Of a DNA stretch of 64,000 nt, positions 33,220 through 41,631 are shown in pieces. The position numbers and the translations under genes were made by a program. The notes beneath the pieces were generated by a model, which worked only from the letters and a program-made list of their open reading frames with translations, was not told the origin of the DNA and did no database searches. The stretch is from NCBI GenBank assembly GCA_913057175.1, contig CAJXNP010000001.1, forward strand, positions 248,001 through 312,000, written 5' to 3'. Position 1 is the first letter of the stretch; each line of letters opens with the position of its first letter. Origin of the DNA: an uncultured Cytophagales bacterium. GTDB taxonomy: Bacteria > Bacteroidota > Bacteroidia > Cytophagales > Cyclobacteriaceae.

Positions 33220-35493
33220 TTATTTCAATTCCGAATAAGGTCTGCTCTCCATGCTCACTCCCCATTCCGGATCAGGAGTTGATGACATCGTGATTTTCAA
33301 TGACCCACCCTTTTTGAGATTTTTATAATGAATAAAGGACTTGTCATAAACACTTCCATTTAACTCAACTGATTGAATGTAAATGTTTTCAGGGCTTCTA
33401 TTCTCCACATCAATTCTTAATACTTTTCCATTTCCAAATGATAAAGTGGCCTCATCAATTTTTGGACTTCCAAAAACAAAGATCCCATTGGCAGGATTGA
33501 CCGGGTAAAAGCCCAGGGCGGAAAGCACATACCAGGCGGACATCTGCCCGACATCTTCATTTCCACACAGGCCATCCGGTTGATCTGTGTAAAGTTCGTT
33601 GAGAATGTAACTGACTTTCTCAGCCGTTTTCCAGGGCTGACCGGCATACGCATACAGATAAGTGATGTGATGGCTGGGCTCATTGCCGTGTGCGTACTGA
33701 CCTATCAAACCTGTTATGTCATTGGAAGCTGATTCACCCATATCTCCTTCCACTTCGAAAAGGGAATCCAGTTTGACAATAAACAATTCCTCGCCTCCAT
33801 GCATTTCCATCAATCCTTCCACGTCCTGAGGCACCAACCAGGTGTATTGCCAGGAGTTGCCTTCACAAAAGTCATCATTTCGATGTTGCGATTTAAGTGG
33901 ATCAAAAGGTGTTCTCCACTTATTTTCAGATAGTCTGCCCCTCATAAACCGCACATCCTGGTCAAAGTAGTTCTGGTAATTTTTCCCTCGTTGACTGAAA
34001 TATTGATAATCTTCTTCCTTCCCCATCGATTTGGCCATTTGAGCGACACACCAGTCGCTGATCGCATATTCCAATCCCATGGCTACAGACTCCACCGTAC
34101 TATCGGCTGGGATAAAGCCCTGATCCTTCACAAAATGAATCCCCCTTTCATCAAGCATGGCTGTATTTTTAACTGCTTCATAGGCAAGAATAGGATCGAA
34201 ACCATCAAACCCTTTCAGGTATGCATCAACGATAACAGGAACAGCGCTGTAGCCAACCATGGTGTTGGTCTCATTTCCCATGAGGTGCCAGACAGGAAGC
34301 TTGCCCTGCTGCTCATAGATCTTTAGCATGGAATTGACCATGTCATTTACCCTTTCCGGTTGAAAAATGGTAAACAACGGATTTGCTGCCCGGTAAGTAT
34401 CCCAAAGTGAAAAAGTTGTGAGGTTGGTAAAGGTAGTATCCTGATGGATCTTTTTATCCGTTCCCCTGTATTCACCATTTACATCATTGAAAATGGAGGG
34501 AGCGATTATGGTGTGATATAGCGAAGTATAGAACACCCTCATATCCGCCTCATCTTTTGTTTTAACCTTTATTTTGTTGAGTTCTTTGTTCCAGGCTTGA
34601 TCAGCATTCTCTACTACCCGATCAAAGTTCCAATCCGGAATTTCACTTGAGATATTTAACAGGGCATTTTCTGTGCTGACCGGGGAAATTCCTACCTTGG
34701 AAAGAATAGTCTTACTGCCATTTTGATCGAAGCTAACTGCGCCTTTTACCAGTTTCCCTTTAACTACTTTACCCTCTACTGGCTGATCAGCATCAAAAGC
34801 AGTAAATTCCTGGATGGGTTCGGAAAATACAGCAGCAAAGAATATCCTCTGGTCTTCTGCCCATCCCTTTGAGAACCGGTATCCGACAATTGTTGAATCA
34901 TTTGACCACTCCAGGTGTGCTTCTACGGGTGCATCCCATCCAATTCCTCTTTCCAGGTCAATGATGACATGGGGATCTTCATCGCTAGTAAACGTGTATT
35001 TGTGAAAACCCACTCTCTGACTGGCTGTAAGCTCAGCGGTAACTCCGTATTTATCAATCTCAACTGCATAATAACCCGGTTTTACTCTTTCCTGATCGTG
35101 TGTATAGAATGCCATGTATCCGGGATTTTCCAAATCACCACGTCTGATGTTTACATCTCCAGAGACGGGCATAAACAAAATATCGCCGAGATCCCCAATG
35201 CCTGTGCCACTCAAATGCGTTTGGGAAAAACCAATCAATGTTGAATCGGAATAGTGATAACCGGAACACCAGTCCCAACCCTGGGTAATGTTCACAGGGC
35301 CTAATTGAACAGCGCCAAATGGAACATTTGCTCCCAGAAAAACATGGCCGTGAAATCCGGTACCGATGTACGGATCGACATAGGTCGTTAAATTGATATT
35401 CCCGGAATCAGGCTCATTATTAACTGTTTCAGATTTTTGGGTGCACCCAAATATTACAATCAATAGCACTAAACAAACATTGATCAGTCGCAT
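33220..35493 (-). CDS. GH92 alpha-mannosidase lipoprotein
   Basis: Second GH92 enzyme of the cluster, distinct from the 29839 gene (lipoprotein signal VIFGC, Cys17, rather than a cleaved signal). It begins YVDPYIGTGFHGHVFLGANVPFGAVQLGP. Catalytic-domain landmarks are TFSLWDTYRAANPLFTIF, the HLMGNETNTMVGYSAVPVIVDAYLKG segment, YAHGNEPSHHITYLYAYAG and LCGNEDVGQMSAWYVLSALGFYPV. Length (757) is normal. First gene of the minus-strand run GH92-GH43-GH92, so transcription probably starts upstream of 35493. The two paralogues may differ in mannosidic linkage preference. Confidence 0.94.
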   Translation of the reverse strand: MRLINVCLVLLIVIFGCTQKSETVNNEPDSGNINLTTYVDPYIGTGFHGHVFLGANVPFGAVQLGPVNITQGWDWCSGYHYSDSTLIGFSQTHLSGTGIGDLGDILFMPVSGDVNIRRGDLENPGYMAFYTHDQERVKPGYYAVEIDKYGVTAELTASQRVGFHKYTFTSDEDPHVIIDLERGIGWDAPVEAHLEWSNDSTIVGYRFSKGWAEDQRIFFAAVFSEPIQEFTAFDADQPVEGKVVKGKLVKGAVSFDQNGSKTILSKVGISPVSTENALLNISSEIPDWNFDRVVENADQAWNKELNKIKVKTKDEADMRVFYTSLYHTIIAPSIFNDVNGEYRGTDKKIHQDTTFTNLTTFSLWDTYRAANPLFTIFQPERVNDMVNSMLKIYEQQGKLPVWHLMGNETNTMVGYSAVPVIVDAYLKGFDGFDPILAYEAVKNTAMLDERGIHFVKDQGFIPADSTVESVAMGLEYAISDWCVAQMAKSMGKEEDYQYFSQRGKNYQNYFDQDVRFMRGRLSENKWRTPFDPLKSQHRNDDFCEGNSWQYTWLVPQDVEGLMEMHGGEELFIVKLDSLFEVEGDMGESASNDITGLIGQYAHGNEPSHHITYLYAYAGQPWKTAEKVSYILNELYTDQPDGLCGNEDVGQMSAWYVLSALGFYPVNPANGIFVFGSPKIDEATLSFGNGKVLRIDVENRSPENIYIQSVELNGSVYDKSFIHYKNLKKGGSLKITMSSTPDPEWGVSMESRPYSELK

Positions 35494-35643
35494 TGGAATT
35501 TATTTGCTGAAAATTGGTGTTTACCCATAACTTAGGCAAGAAATTCCGGCTTTTCTTTTATGGCTTGAAAAAAAATTCAGCAAAAAGAGTATTTGCTATT
35601 TCAAACCGGGATACTGAATATCTTGCAGGACTGCTTTAATGAT

Positions 35644-36399
35644 CTATTTTGTTGGATGTTCCTTAGCCATGATGTTGACTGCTCCATAGTCTCTCCCTCC
35701 CTTTCGCACCATTGTCCAACCCCTTTTCTTTAGGTATTTAATAACATATTTGTTGTGAAAACCATGGGCAACCAATATGACTAAATGATCTGAACTTGCT
35801 TGGTCAATCAAAAGGTCTGCATTTTCTTTTGTTCTTTTTTTCGCATCTCTGAATGATTCAATTCCCTTGTCATTCAGGCCCATTAACCATAAACCCCTTG
35901 AAAAAGTAGTCCAAAAACCAAGGGGTAATTTCATGTTGCAAAAATTCATGATCTTACGTTCAAACTCCCTGAAACGGTAATCTTCAACAATTTCATATTC
36001 GTCCCCAAAAATCAGGTGTGCAGTGCTGGATGCCCTGGGAATACTACTGCTATAAATAGTATCGGTCGGAATATCTTGCATGCAAACAGGCATTTGCTGA
36101 AATGGTATGATGGGAACACTATCGTAGTCGTGAACGTATTTTTTTGCCTTATCGCGGTTGAACCAGCCTTTTTTAGACAGATTCGGCTTACCGTGACGTA
36201 TCAACACAACTTGATCAATATTTACTGATTGGTCATTGTAAAACTTCACACAAGAATCTTCGGCTTGCTCGCAGTAAAAGTTTTTGACTGTTTTTAAATC
36301 CATAGATTGTGCAAAAACCAGAACAGGATTGATTATCAAAATCAACCAAAAGATTACTAAAATAAAGACTTTATTGTTCACGGATTTGTCCCTGTCCAA
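35644..36399 (-). CDS. Histidine phosphatase family protein
   Basis: Exported protein of the phosphoglycerate-mutase-like histidine phosphatase superfamily. It has an N-terminal membrane or signal segment (VFILVIFWLILIINPVLVFAQ). The catalytic RHG motif is at 68-70 (VVLIRHGKP) with the nucleophile His69. IYSSSIPRASSTA supplies the second conserved Arg, REFER the Glu, and LVAHGF near residue 211 the second catalytic His. The substrate is likely a small phosphoester or phospholipid headgroup. It lies between the GH92 cluster and a divergent sulfatase pair without a clear operon link. Confidence 0.82.
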   Translation of the reverse strand: MDRDKSVNNKVFILVIFWLILIINPVLVFAQSMDLKTVKNFYCEQAEDSCVKFYNDQSVNIDQVVLIRHGKPNLSKKGWFNRDKAKKYVHDYDSVPIIPFQQMPVCMQDIPTDTIYSSSIPRASSTAHLIFGDEYEIVEDYRFREFERKIMNFCNMKLPLGFWTTFSRGLWLMGLNDKGIESFRDAKKRTKENADLLIDQASSDHLVILVAHGFHNKYVIKYLKKRGWTMVRKGGRDYGAVNIMAKEHPTK

Positions 36400-36554
36400 T
36401 TAAATTCAAAAACTGATTATTTTGACGAAAAATAAACATAAATACCTTTGAAACCATTCCGTAAATAAAATAAAAACTACAATCCAAATAGCCATAAGCC
36501 GCTCTTGCAATCATACAATAATTATTATTTTTGATAGATCACAACTATTATATC

Positions 36555-38090
36555 ATGTCCATCAGGTCCGGTTTCATTTCATTTTACCACCCTCTTCTGT
36601 TTTCACTTTTATTGCTCACCGCTTGTTTTCCCAAAAAGCAAAACCCTTCTTCTCCAAACATCCTTTTCATTATGAGTGATGACCATACTTCCCAGGCATG
36701 GGGAGTTTATGGATCGGTATTGGATAGCGTAATCCGTGCACCCAACATTTCAAGGTTGAGGGATGAGGGAGCCCTGCTGATGAACGTTTTTGCCACCAAT
36801 TCAATTTGCACCCCTAGCCGGGCAACGATCCTCACTGGTCAATACAGCCATCGAAATGGTGTATATACCCTTTCCGACACACTCAATCCGGGCAGGGAGA
36901 CCATTGCTACCCTTTTTCAACACAATGGATATCAAACTGCGCTCATTGGAAAGTGGCACCTGAAAAGCCAGCCGTCAGGATTTGATTATTACAACATATT
37001 GCCGGGTCAGGGAAGATACCAGGATCCCATTTTACGGGATAGCAGCAACTGGCCTGAAGGAAAAGCATATAAAGGTTTTTCTACGGATGTAATTACAAAT
37101 GAATCTTTGAAATGGCTTCAACAGCGGGACAAGGACAAACCCTTTATGCTAATGACCCACTTTAAGGCTACCCATGAGCCATTTAATTACCCTGAAAGGT
37201 TTGGCACTTTGTATGCCAATACCATGATGCCAGAACCTGAAAGTCTTTACGATTTTTACCCTGAAAAAGCCTCCCGGACATTTGAAGGACAGATTCTGGA
37301 AATTCTGGGGAAACGATTTGAAGACAACCCGAATATTTACTCCGGCACTTCCTTTTCTCTTAAAGGACTTAGTAAAGAAGAAGCCCGTCATAAAATATAC
37401 CAGAAATTTGTTAAAGACTTTTTGAGGTCCGGGGCTGCTATTGACGAAAATATTGGTCGGTTGCTGGCCTATCTGGATGAGCAGAACCTGTTGGAAAACA
37501 CGGTGGTAGTTTACACAGCTGACCAGGGCTACTTTTTGGGAGAACATGGTCTTTTTGACAAACGGATCATGTATAAAGAATCGATCAAAATGCCCTTCGT
37601 GATCAGGTATCCGAAAGAAATAAATGCAGGCACAAAGAATAACGACCTTATTCTCAATACAGACATTGGTCCTTTATTATTGGATTATGCCGGAATTGAT
37701 ATCCCGAAATCCATGCAGGGTAGAAGTTTTCGTCACAATCTTATCGGACTAACACCACCAGACTGGAGAACATCCATGTACTATCGCTATTGGATGCATC
37801 AGGAACACCGGCCAGCACATCTGGGAATTCGTACGAAACAGTTTAAGCTGATCTATTTCTATGGCCAACCCTTGCGAGAAGTCGGTGGTGAACCGGCTAC
37901 TAAACCGACCTGGGAGTTTTACAACCTTGAAAAAGACCCGAAGGAATTGCTTAATGCATACGATGATCCTGCTTACAAGCAGGAGATCACAAGACTTAAA
38001 AGCGAGTTATTGCAATTAAAGGAGGAGGTAGGGGATAATGATGAGCAATATCCTGTTATGAAAGAGTTATTGAATACAATAAACAACTAA
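36555..38090 (+). CDS. Family S1 sulfatase, lipoprotein
   Basis: Formylglycine-dependent sulfatase removing sulfate esters from a glycan. The ATG at 36555 is preferred to the TTG at 36531 because it gives a normal lipoprotein signal (LLLLTAC, Cys24). Metal-binding aspartates sit in NILFIMSDDH (38-44). CTPSR (85-89) is the formylglycine site, Cys85. LIGKWHLKS holds the conserved Lys/His pair. VVYTADQGYFLGEHGLFDKR supplies the second Asp/His metal cluster, and YKESIKMPFVIRYP follows. An anaerobic- or FGE-type maturase must be encoded elsewhere. A second sulfatase follows after 85 bp. Confidence 0.92.
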   Translation: MSIRSGFISFYHPLLFSLLLLTACFPKKQNPSSPNILFIMSDDHTSQAWGVYGSVLDSVIRAPNISRLRDEGALLMNVFATNSICTPSRATILTGQYSHRNGVYTLSDTLNPGRETIATLFQHNGYQTALIGKWHLKSQPSGFDYYNILPGQGRYQDPILRDSSNWPEGKAYKGFSTDVITNESLKWLQQRDKDKPFMLMTHFKATHEPFNYPERFGTLYANTMMPEPESLYDFYPEKASRTFEGQILEILGKRFEDNPNIYSGTSFSLKGLSKEEARHKIYQKFVKDFLRSGAAIDENIGRLLAYLDEQNLLENTVVVYTADQGYFLGEHGLFDKRIMYKESIKMPFVIRYPKEINAGTKNNDLILNTDIGPLLLDYAGIDIPKSMQGRSFRHNLIGLTPPDWRTSMYYRYWMHQEHRPAHLGIRTKQFKLIYFYGQPLREVGGEPATKPTWEFYNLEKDPKELLNAYDDPAYKQEITRLKSELLQLKEEVGDNDEQYPVMKELLNTINN

Positions 38091-38175
38091 ATTGACCATC
38101 ATCAAATGATCCGGAAGCTTTCAGGAAAAACGAAAAATAGCTTAATTACAAACTCAACTTTAAATCACCCTTACA

Positions 38176-39597
38176 ATGAACAAAGTATACATTCGACATA
38201 TTCTCTTCATTCTGGTCAGCTCAATTTTGACTTTCCTGGTTTCCTGCAATCCAACCCAAACCAAGGAACAAGAAGAATTCAGACAACCCAATGTAGTCTT
38301 GATCTTTCTGGATGATGGTGCATTTGACGATTTTCAGCCTTTTGGCAATCCTCGTTATCCGACGCCCAATGTGAGTACCCTTTCCAAAGAAGGCAGGAGT
38401 TTCTATAATTTTTACGTGCCACAGGCCGTTTGTTCGGCTTCCCGATCAGCATTGTTAACGGGCTGCAACCCCGGACGAACCAAAGTATTCGGCGCTCATG
38501 GTCCCCGGCAGAAAGGTCTCGACCCACAGTTTGCCACCATGGGAGAAGTAATGAAACAAAACGGGTACGCGACAGCATGTTTCGGAAAATGGCATTTGGG
38601 AGACCAGCCGGAGACGAGGTCTCATGCCAGGGGATTTGATGAGACATGTGGACTGATGTATTCCAACGATATGTGGAAACACCATCCTGAAGGCTCTAAG
38701 TACTGGGGACAATGGGATTTGCAATATTGGGAAAATGGCGAGATTTCAATTGATTCCGTCGACCACGATGACCAAAAGATGCTGACCACCTGGTATACGG
38801 AACATGCCGTTGATTTTATTGCCAGAAATAAGGACAATCCTTTTTTCCTTTATGTGCCACATTCCATGCCTCATGTACCAATTTACTGTAGTGATAAATT
38901 CGCAGGGAAATCGGGAACAGGTCTTTATGGCGATGTGATGATGGAACTTGACTGGTCAGTTGGTCAGATCAATCAGGCAATTAAGGACAATGGCCTGGAA
39001 GAAAATACCATTTTTATCTTCATTGGTTCTGATAACGGGCCATGGTTGAGCTATGGTGATCATGCCGGCATTACCCGTTTCCGGGAAGGAAAAGGGACCA
39101 TCTTTGACGGAGGGGTACGCAACTCATGCATCATCAAATACCCGGGACAGATTGAATCGGGAACCATTTCTCATAAAGCTTTTAGTTCCATTGACATTCT
39201 GCCGACCATTTGCAAGGTTACCGGTACAACACTTCCGGAAAATGAAATCGACGGAAAGAATGTCTGGGATATTGTCATGGATAAACCCGATGCAAAAAAC
39301 CCGCATGATTATTACCCGTTTTCCTTCAATTCCGAATTTCAGGGTGTGATCAGTGGGGATGGCAACTGGAAATTACACCTTCCGCACGTATACAGAACGG
39401 TATTAAAAAGTGGAGTTGACGGACAGGCAGGAAAATATACCTATCCGGAAATCGATACAGCCTTATTTGACATGGTCCATGATCCATACGAGAAAAGAAA
39501 TGTGGTAGATGCTTATCCGGAAATTGCTCAGACTTTGCTTCAACATACAAGCCAACACAAGGATTTGTTTTATTCGGAAAATCCGAGTGTTGAATAG
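38176..39597 (+). CDS. Family S1 sulfatase, lipoprotein
   Basis: Second S1 sulfatase, from another subfamily. Lipoprotein signal FLVSC (Cys24). Metal site VVLIFLDDGAFDDF. The formylglycine motif is CSASR (86-90), the Ala variant of C-x-P/A-x-R, inside QAVCSASRSALLTG. FGKWHLGD holds the Lys/His pair and FIGSDNGPWLSYGDHAG the second metal cluster. The C-terminal region (WKLHLPHVYR, LFDMVHDPYEKRNV) is typical. Length (473) is normal. Different motif contexts suggest it acts on a sulfate position different from that of the preceding enzyme. The YciI-like gene follows after 36 bp. Confidence 0.92.
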   Translation: MNKVYIRHILFILVSSILTFLVSCNPTQTKEQEEFRQPNVVLIFLDDGAFDDFQPFGNPRYPTPNVSTLSKEGRSFYNFYVPQAVCSASRSALLTGCNPGRTKVFGAHGPRQKGLDPQFATMGEVMKQNGYATACFGKWHLGDQPETRSHARGFDETCGLMYSNDMWKHHPEGSKYWGQWDLQYWENGEISIDSVDHDDQKMLTTWYTEHAVDFIARNKDNPFFLYVPHSMPHVPIYCSDKFAGKSGTGLYGDVMMELDWSVGQINQAIKDNGLEENTIFIFIGSDNGPWLSYGDHAGITRFREGKGTIFDGGVRNSCIIKYPGQIESGTISHKAFSSIDILPTICKVTGTTLPENEIDGKNVWDIVMDKPDAKNPHDYYPFSFNSEFQGVISGDGNWKLHLPHVYRTVLKSGVDGQAGKYTYPEIDTALFDMVHDPYEKRNVVDAYPEIAQTLLQHTSQHKDLFYSENPSVE

Positions 39598-39633
39598 TTA
39601 GACAAATGAAATAACAAACCATAAAATCCAGCC

Positions 39634-40002
39634 ATGAAAAATCTATTTCTCATTATTGCCTTTGTCTTCATGTCAAATATGGCGTTTCCTCAGGAAACAG
39701 AAGCCGAAAATGAACTGGCCTATTTTGTTGTCCTTTACACTTTGGGAGAAACATGGGATGTCAGTAAACAGCCCCATGAACAGACCTACTTTAAGGATCA
39801 TTCCGCGCACCTTTCCGAACTCAGAAAGACTTCGAAAATTGTACTCGGTGCCCGATACAGTGATACGGGCATGATCGTACTGAAAGTAAAGGATGAAGAA
39901 GAAGCCAAAGATCTGATCCATCAGGATCCTGCTATTCAAAACAAAATGTTCAAGGCTGAGATCTTTCCCTACTTTCCGTTTTACAAAGGGTGTCTGGAAT
40001 AG
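39634..40002 (+). CDS. Exported YciI-like protein
   Basis: 122-residue protein with a signal peptide (MKNLFLIIAFVFMSNMAFPQ) and a ferredoxin-like YciI-family domain: YFVVLYTLGETWDVSKQPHEQTYFKDHSAHLSELRKTSKIV, given as landmarks, with the HSAHL helix start typical of the family. The KDEEEAKDLIHQDPAIQNKMFKAEIFPY end also fits. YciI proteins are usually cytoplasmic; export is unusual but known in Bacteroidota. Activity is unknown. Short spacing places it in the operon of the two sulfatases. Confidence 0.75.
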   Translation: MKNLFLIIAFVFMSNMAFPQETEAENELAYFVVLYTLGETWDVSKQPHEQTYFKDHSAHLSELRKTSKIVLGARYSDTGMIVLKVKDEEEAKDLIHQDPAIQNKMFKAEIFPYFPFYKGCLE

Positions 40003-40166
40003 GTATTGAGATGGAGACCTTTTGATACATCTCTTCGATATGGTCCCCGGCCTTTTCTTCACTTTTCACAAAAATTTATGCCTGAAGTTTGCTCATAGAA
40101 TGCTCAAACAATTTCCAATCTCATGAAGCAATTGATAAAAGCCAGACCAGCATCCTTCATTCACAC

Positions 40167-41303
40167 CTACCTCACCTCCAAATCATCTTTTTCCGGCAAG
40201 GGAGGAAAGGGATTATGCGGTTCCATCTGATACCAATAGGCGACTGACGCTATGTCGCTTCCCTGGCGCAGGTACCGGCCTCCGCTTCTCCAGCCCAGAT
40301 CCTGAATGGTAATTTTCAGATCTTTTTCAAACCGGACAGGGTCAGTGATATGCCATCGGTACAGACCAAAACGGGTGTTAGCCTTATAAGCCCCATCCGG
40401 TTGAATAACCTGATGTAATCCGGCATAGGCAGTAGAAAATTCGGTGTATTGGCCCCCCACATCAAAATTGTATGATCCACAGAAATAGTCTTCGGTTCCT
40501 GTGCCGCAGATCGTAGGAAACTGCTTGTCTCCATCCATGTAGAACTTGATTTCTCCTTCTCCCCACCAGCCATTGTTGTTTACCTGCCACGCCAGGTAGG
40601 TCCCAACGTACTGACCTTTTCCCTTAATATCGTCAATAATGGTATAGGCTTCTTTTTTATCATCCGGTTTAGGTCTCCGGAACTGGGCATGAAAATAGGC
40701 TGCATCATCAGGAACATCCGTCAGCGTATAATCGACCTGGTAGTAGAGCTTTGTGACTTCCGTGTCAATATTTTCCATGGTGATCCTGCATTTTTTCCTA
40801 AATGGCATCTGCCAGTAGCTGTTGAATGCACGACCCGGATTCACGCACATTGCCAGGGAATTTAAGTGTGCATACTCCCCCCAACCCATACCAAAAAAAT
40901 CGCCAACGGGAACTTCAACGGACGGTTCCTTTTCATCATCCCAATAGATTCGGAATATATAGAATCTCCAGTTACCCGTAGGTGTCATCCAGATGTGCTG
41001 GATGCATCCTGAACCATCAATTTCAGCCATTGTAAAGGTTTCTCCGGGTTGAATGAGCACGTAAGGGCTCACTTTCCATCCCTGGCCCAGTTCCCGGGCC
41101 TCATGAGAGGCTGCTCCTTCGCCGAGCTCGGCCATTCCTCCCTTCCCTTTTTCACCGCTAAAATTTTCCGGTGAAATACTCCTGGTTTTGGCCTCACTGG
41201 TACGATACAGGTTAGACAGGTTATTGTTTAAACCATTGAATTTTTCCTGGGCAAAAACCGGAAAACACAAAATGAATGCGGCAATTATAATTGTATATTT
41301 CAT
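40167..41303 (-). CDS. GH172-type (DUF2961) glycoside hydrolase
   Basis: Secreted protein of the DUF2961/GH172 family, in which characterised members act on alpha-furanosides (D-fructo- or D-arabinofuranosides) as oligomers. A signal peptide (MKYTIIIAAFILCFPVFA) is followed by the first jelly-roll (IDGSGCIQHIWMTPTGNWRFYIFRIYWDDEKEPSVEVPVGDFFG, as landmarks), which contains acidic catalytic candidates. The second jelly-roll has EGEIKFYMDGDKQFPTICGTGTEDYFCGSYNF. Length (378) is normal. It is convergent with the sulfatase operon and divergent from the hybrid regulator gene, suggesting control by that regulator. Confidence 0.88.
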   Translation of the reverse strand: MKYTIIIAAFILCFPVFAQEKFNGLNNNLSNLYRTSEAKTRSISPENFSGEKGKGGMAELGEGAASHEARELGQGWKVSPYVLIQPGETFTMAEIDGSGCIQHIWMTPTGNWRFYIFRIYWDDEKEPSVEVPVGDFFGMGWGEYAHLNSLAMCVNPGRAFNSYWQMPFRKKCRITMENIDTEVTKLYYQVDYTLTDVPDDAAYFHAQFRRPKPDDKKEAYTIIDDIKGKGQYVGTYLAWQVNNNGWWGEGEIKFYMDGDKQFPTICGTGTEDYFCGSYNFDVGGQYTEFSTAYAGLHQVIQPDGAYKANTRFGLYRWHITDPVRFEKDLKITIQDLGWRSGGRYLRQGSDIASVAYWYQMEPHNPFPPLPEKDDLEVR

Positions 41304-41631
41304 GAGCGTAGGGTGATTAGTTTTGATTTAATAATTCTCTAAAATCCAAAAGGGATATTTACCAAGATAAAAATTTTATCATGGCTTGCCACGATAATTC
41401 TCGAATTACACTTACCATAAACATTGGTATTCCTTCCGGATTTTAGTTTTGATGATTCTATACCGAAAAATACCGTATTGCTGCTAAGAGAATGGAAAAT
41501 TATTAATCCGGGACTAGCTCCGACAGAATGAGACCTGAACTTAACACAACCAGTTTTTCCTTTAATAGGGATTTCTTTACCCAAGAATTCCTAACTTTAG
41601 TCAAATAGTAACATTTTGGTATTCCCTTTTC
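41304..41631. promoter_or_regulatory. Divergent promoter region of GH172 and hybrid regulator
   Basis: 328 bp without a gene. AACATTGGTATTCC (41420-41433) and AACATTTTGGTATTCC (41610-41625, next to the regulator's start) are related direct copies that may be operator halves. Confidence 0.4.

Noticed and set aside
33179-33265. Extended N-terminus of the GH43 gene overlapping the GH92 gene
   Set aside because: The extra 29 codons overlap the end of GH92 and would bury the signal peptide; the ATG at 33178 is a better start.
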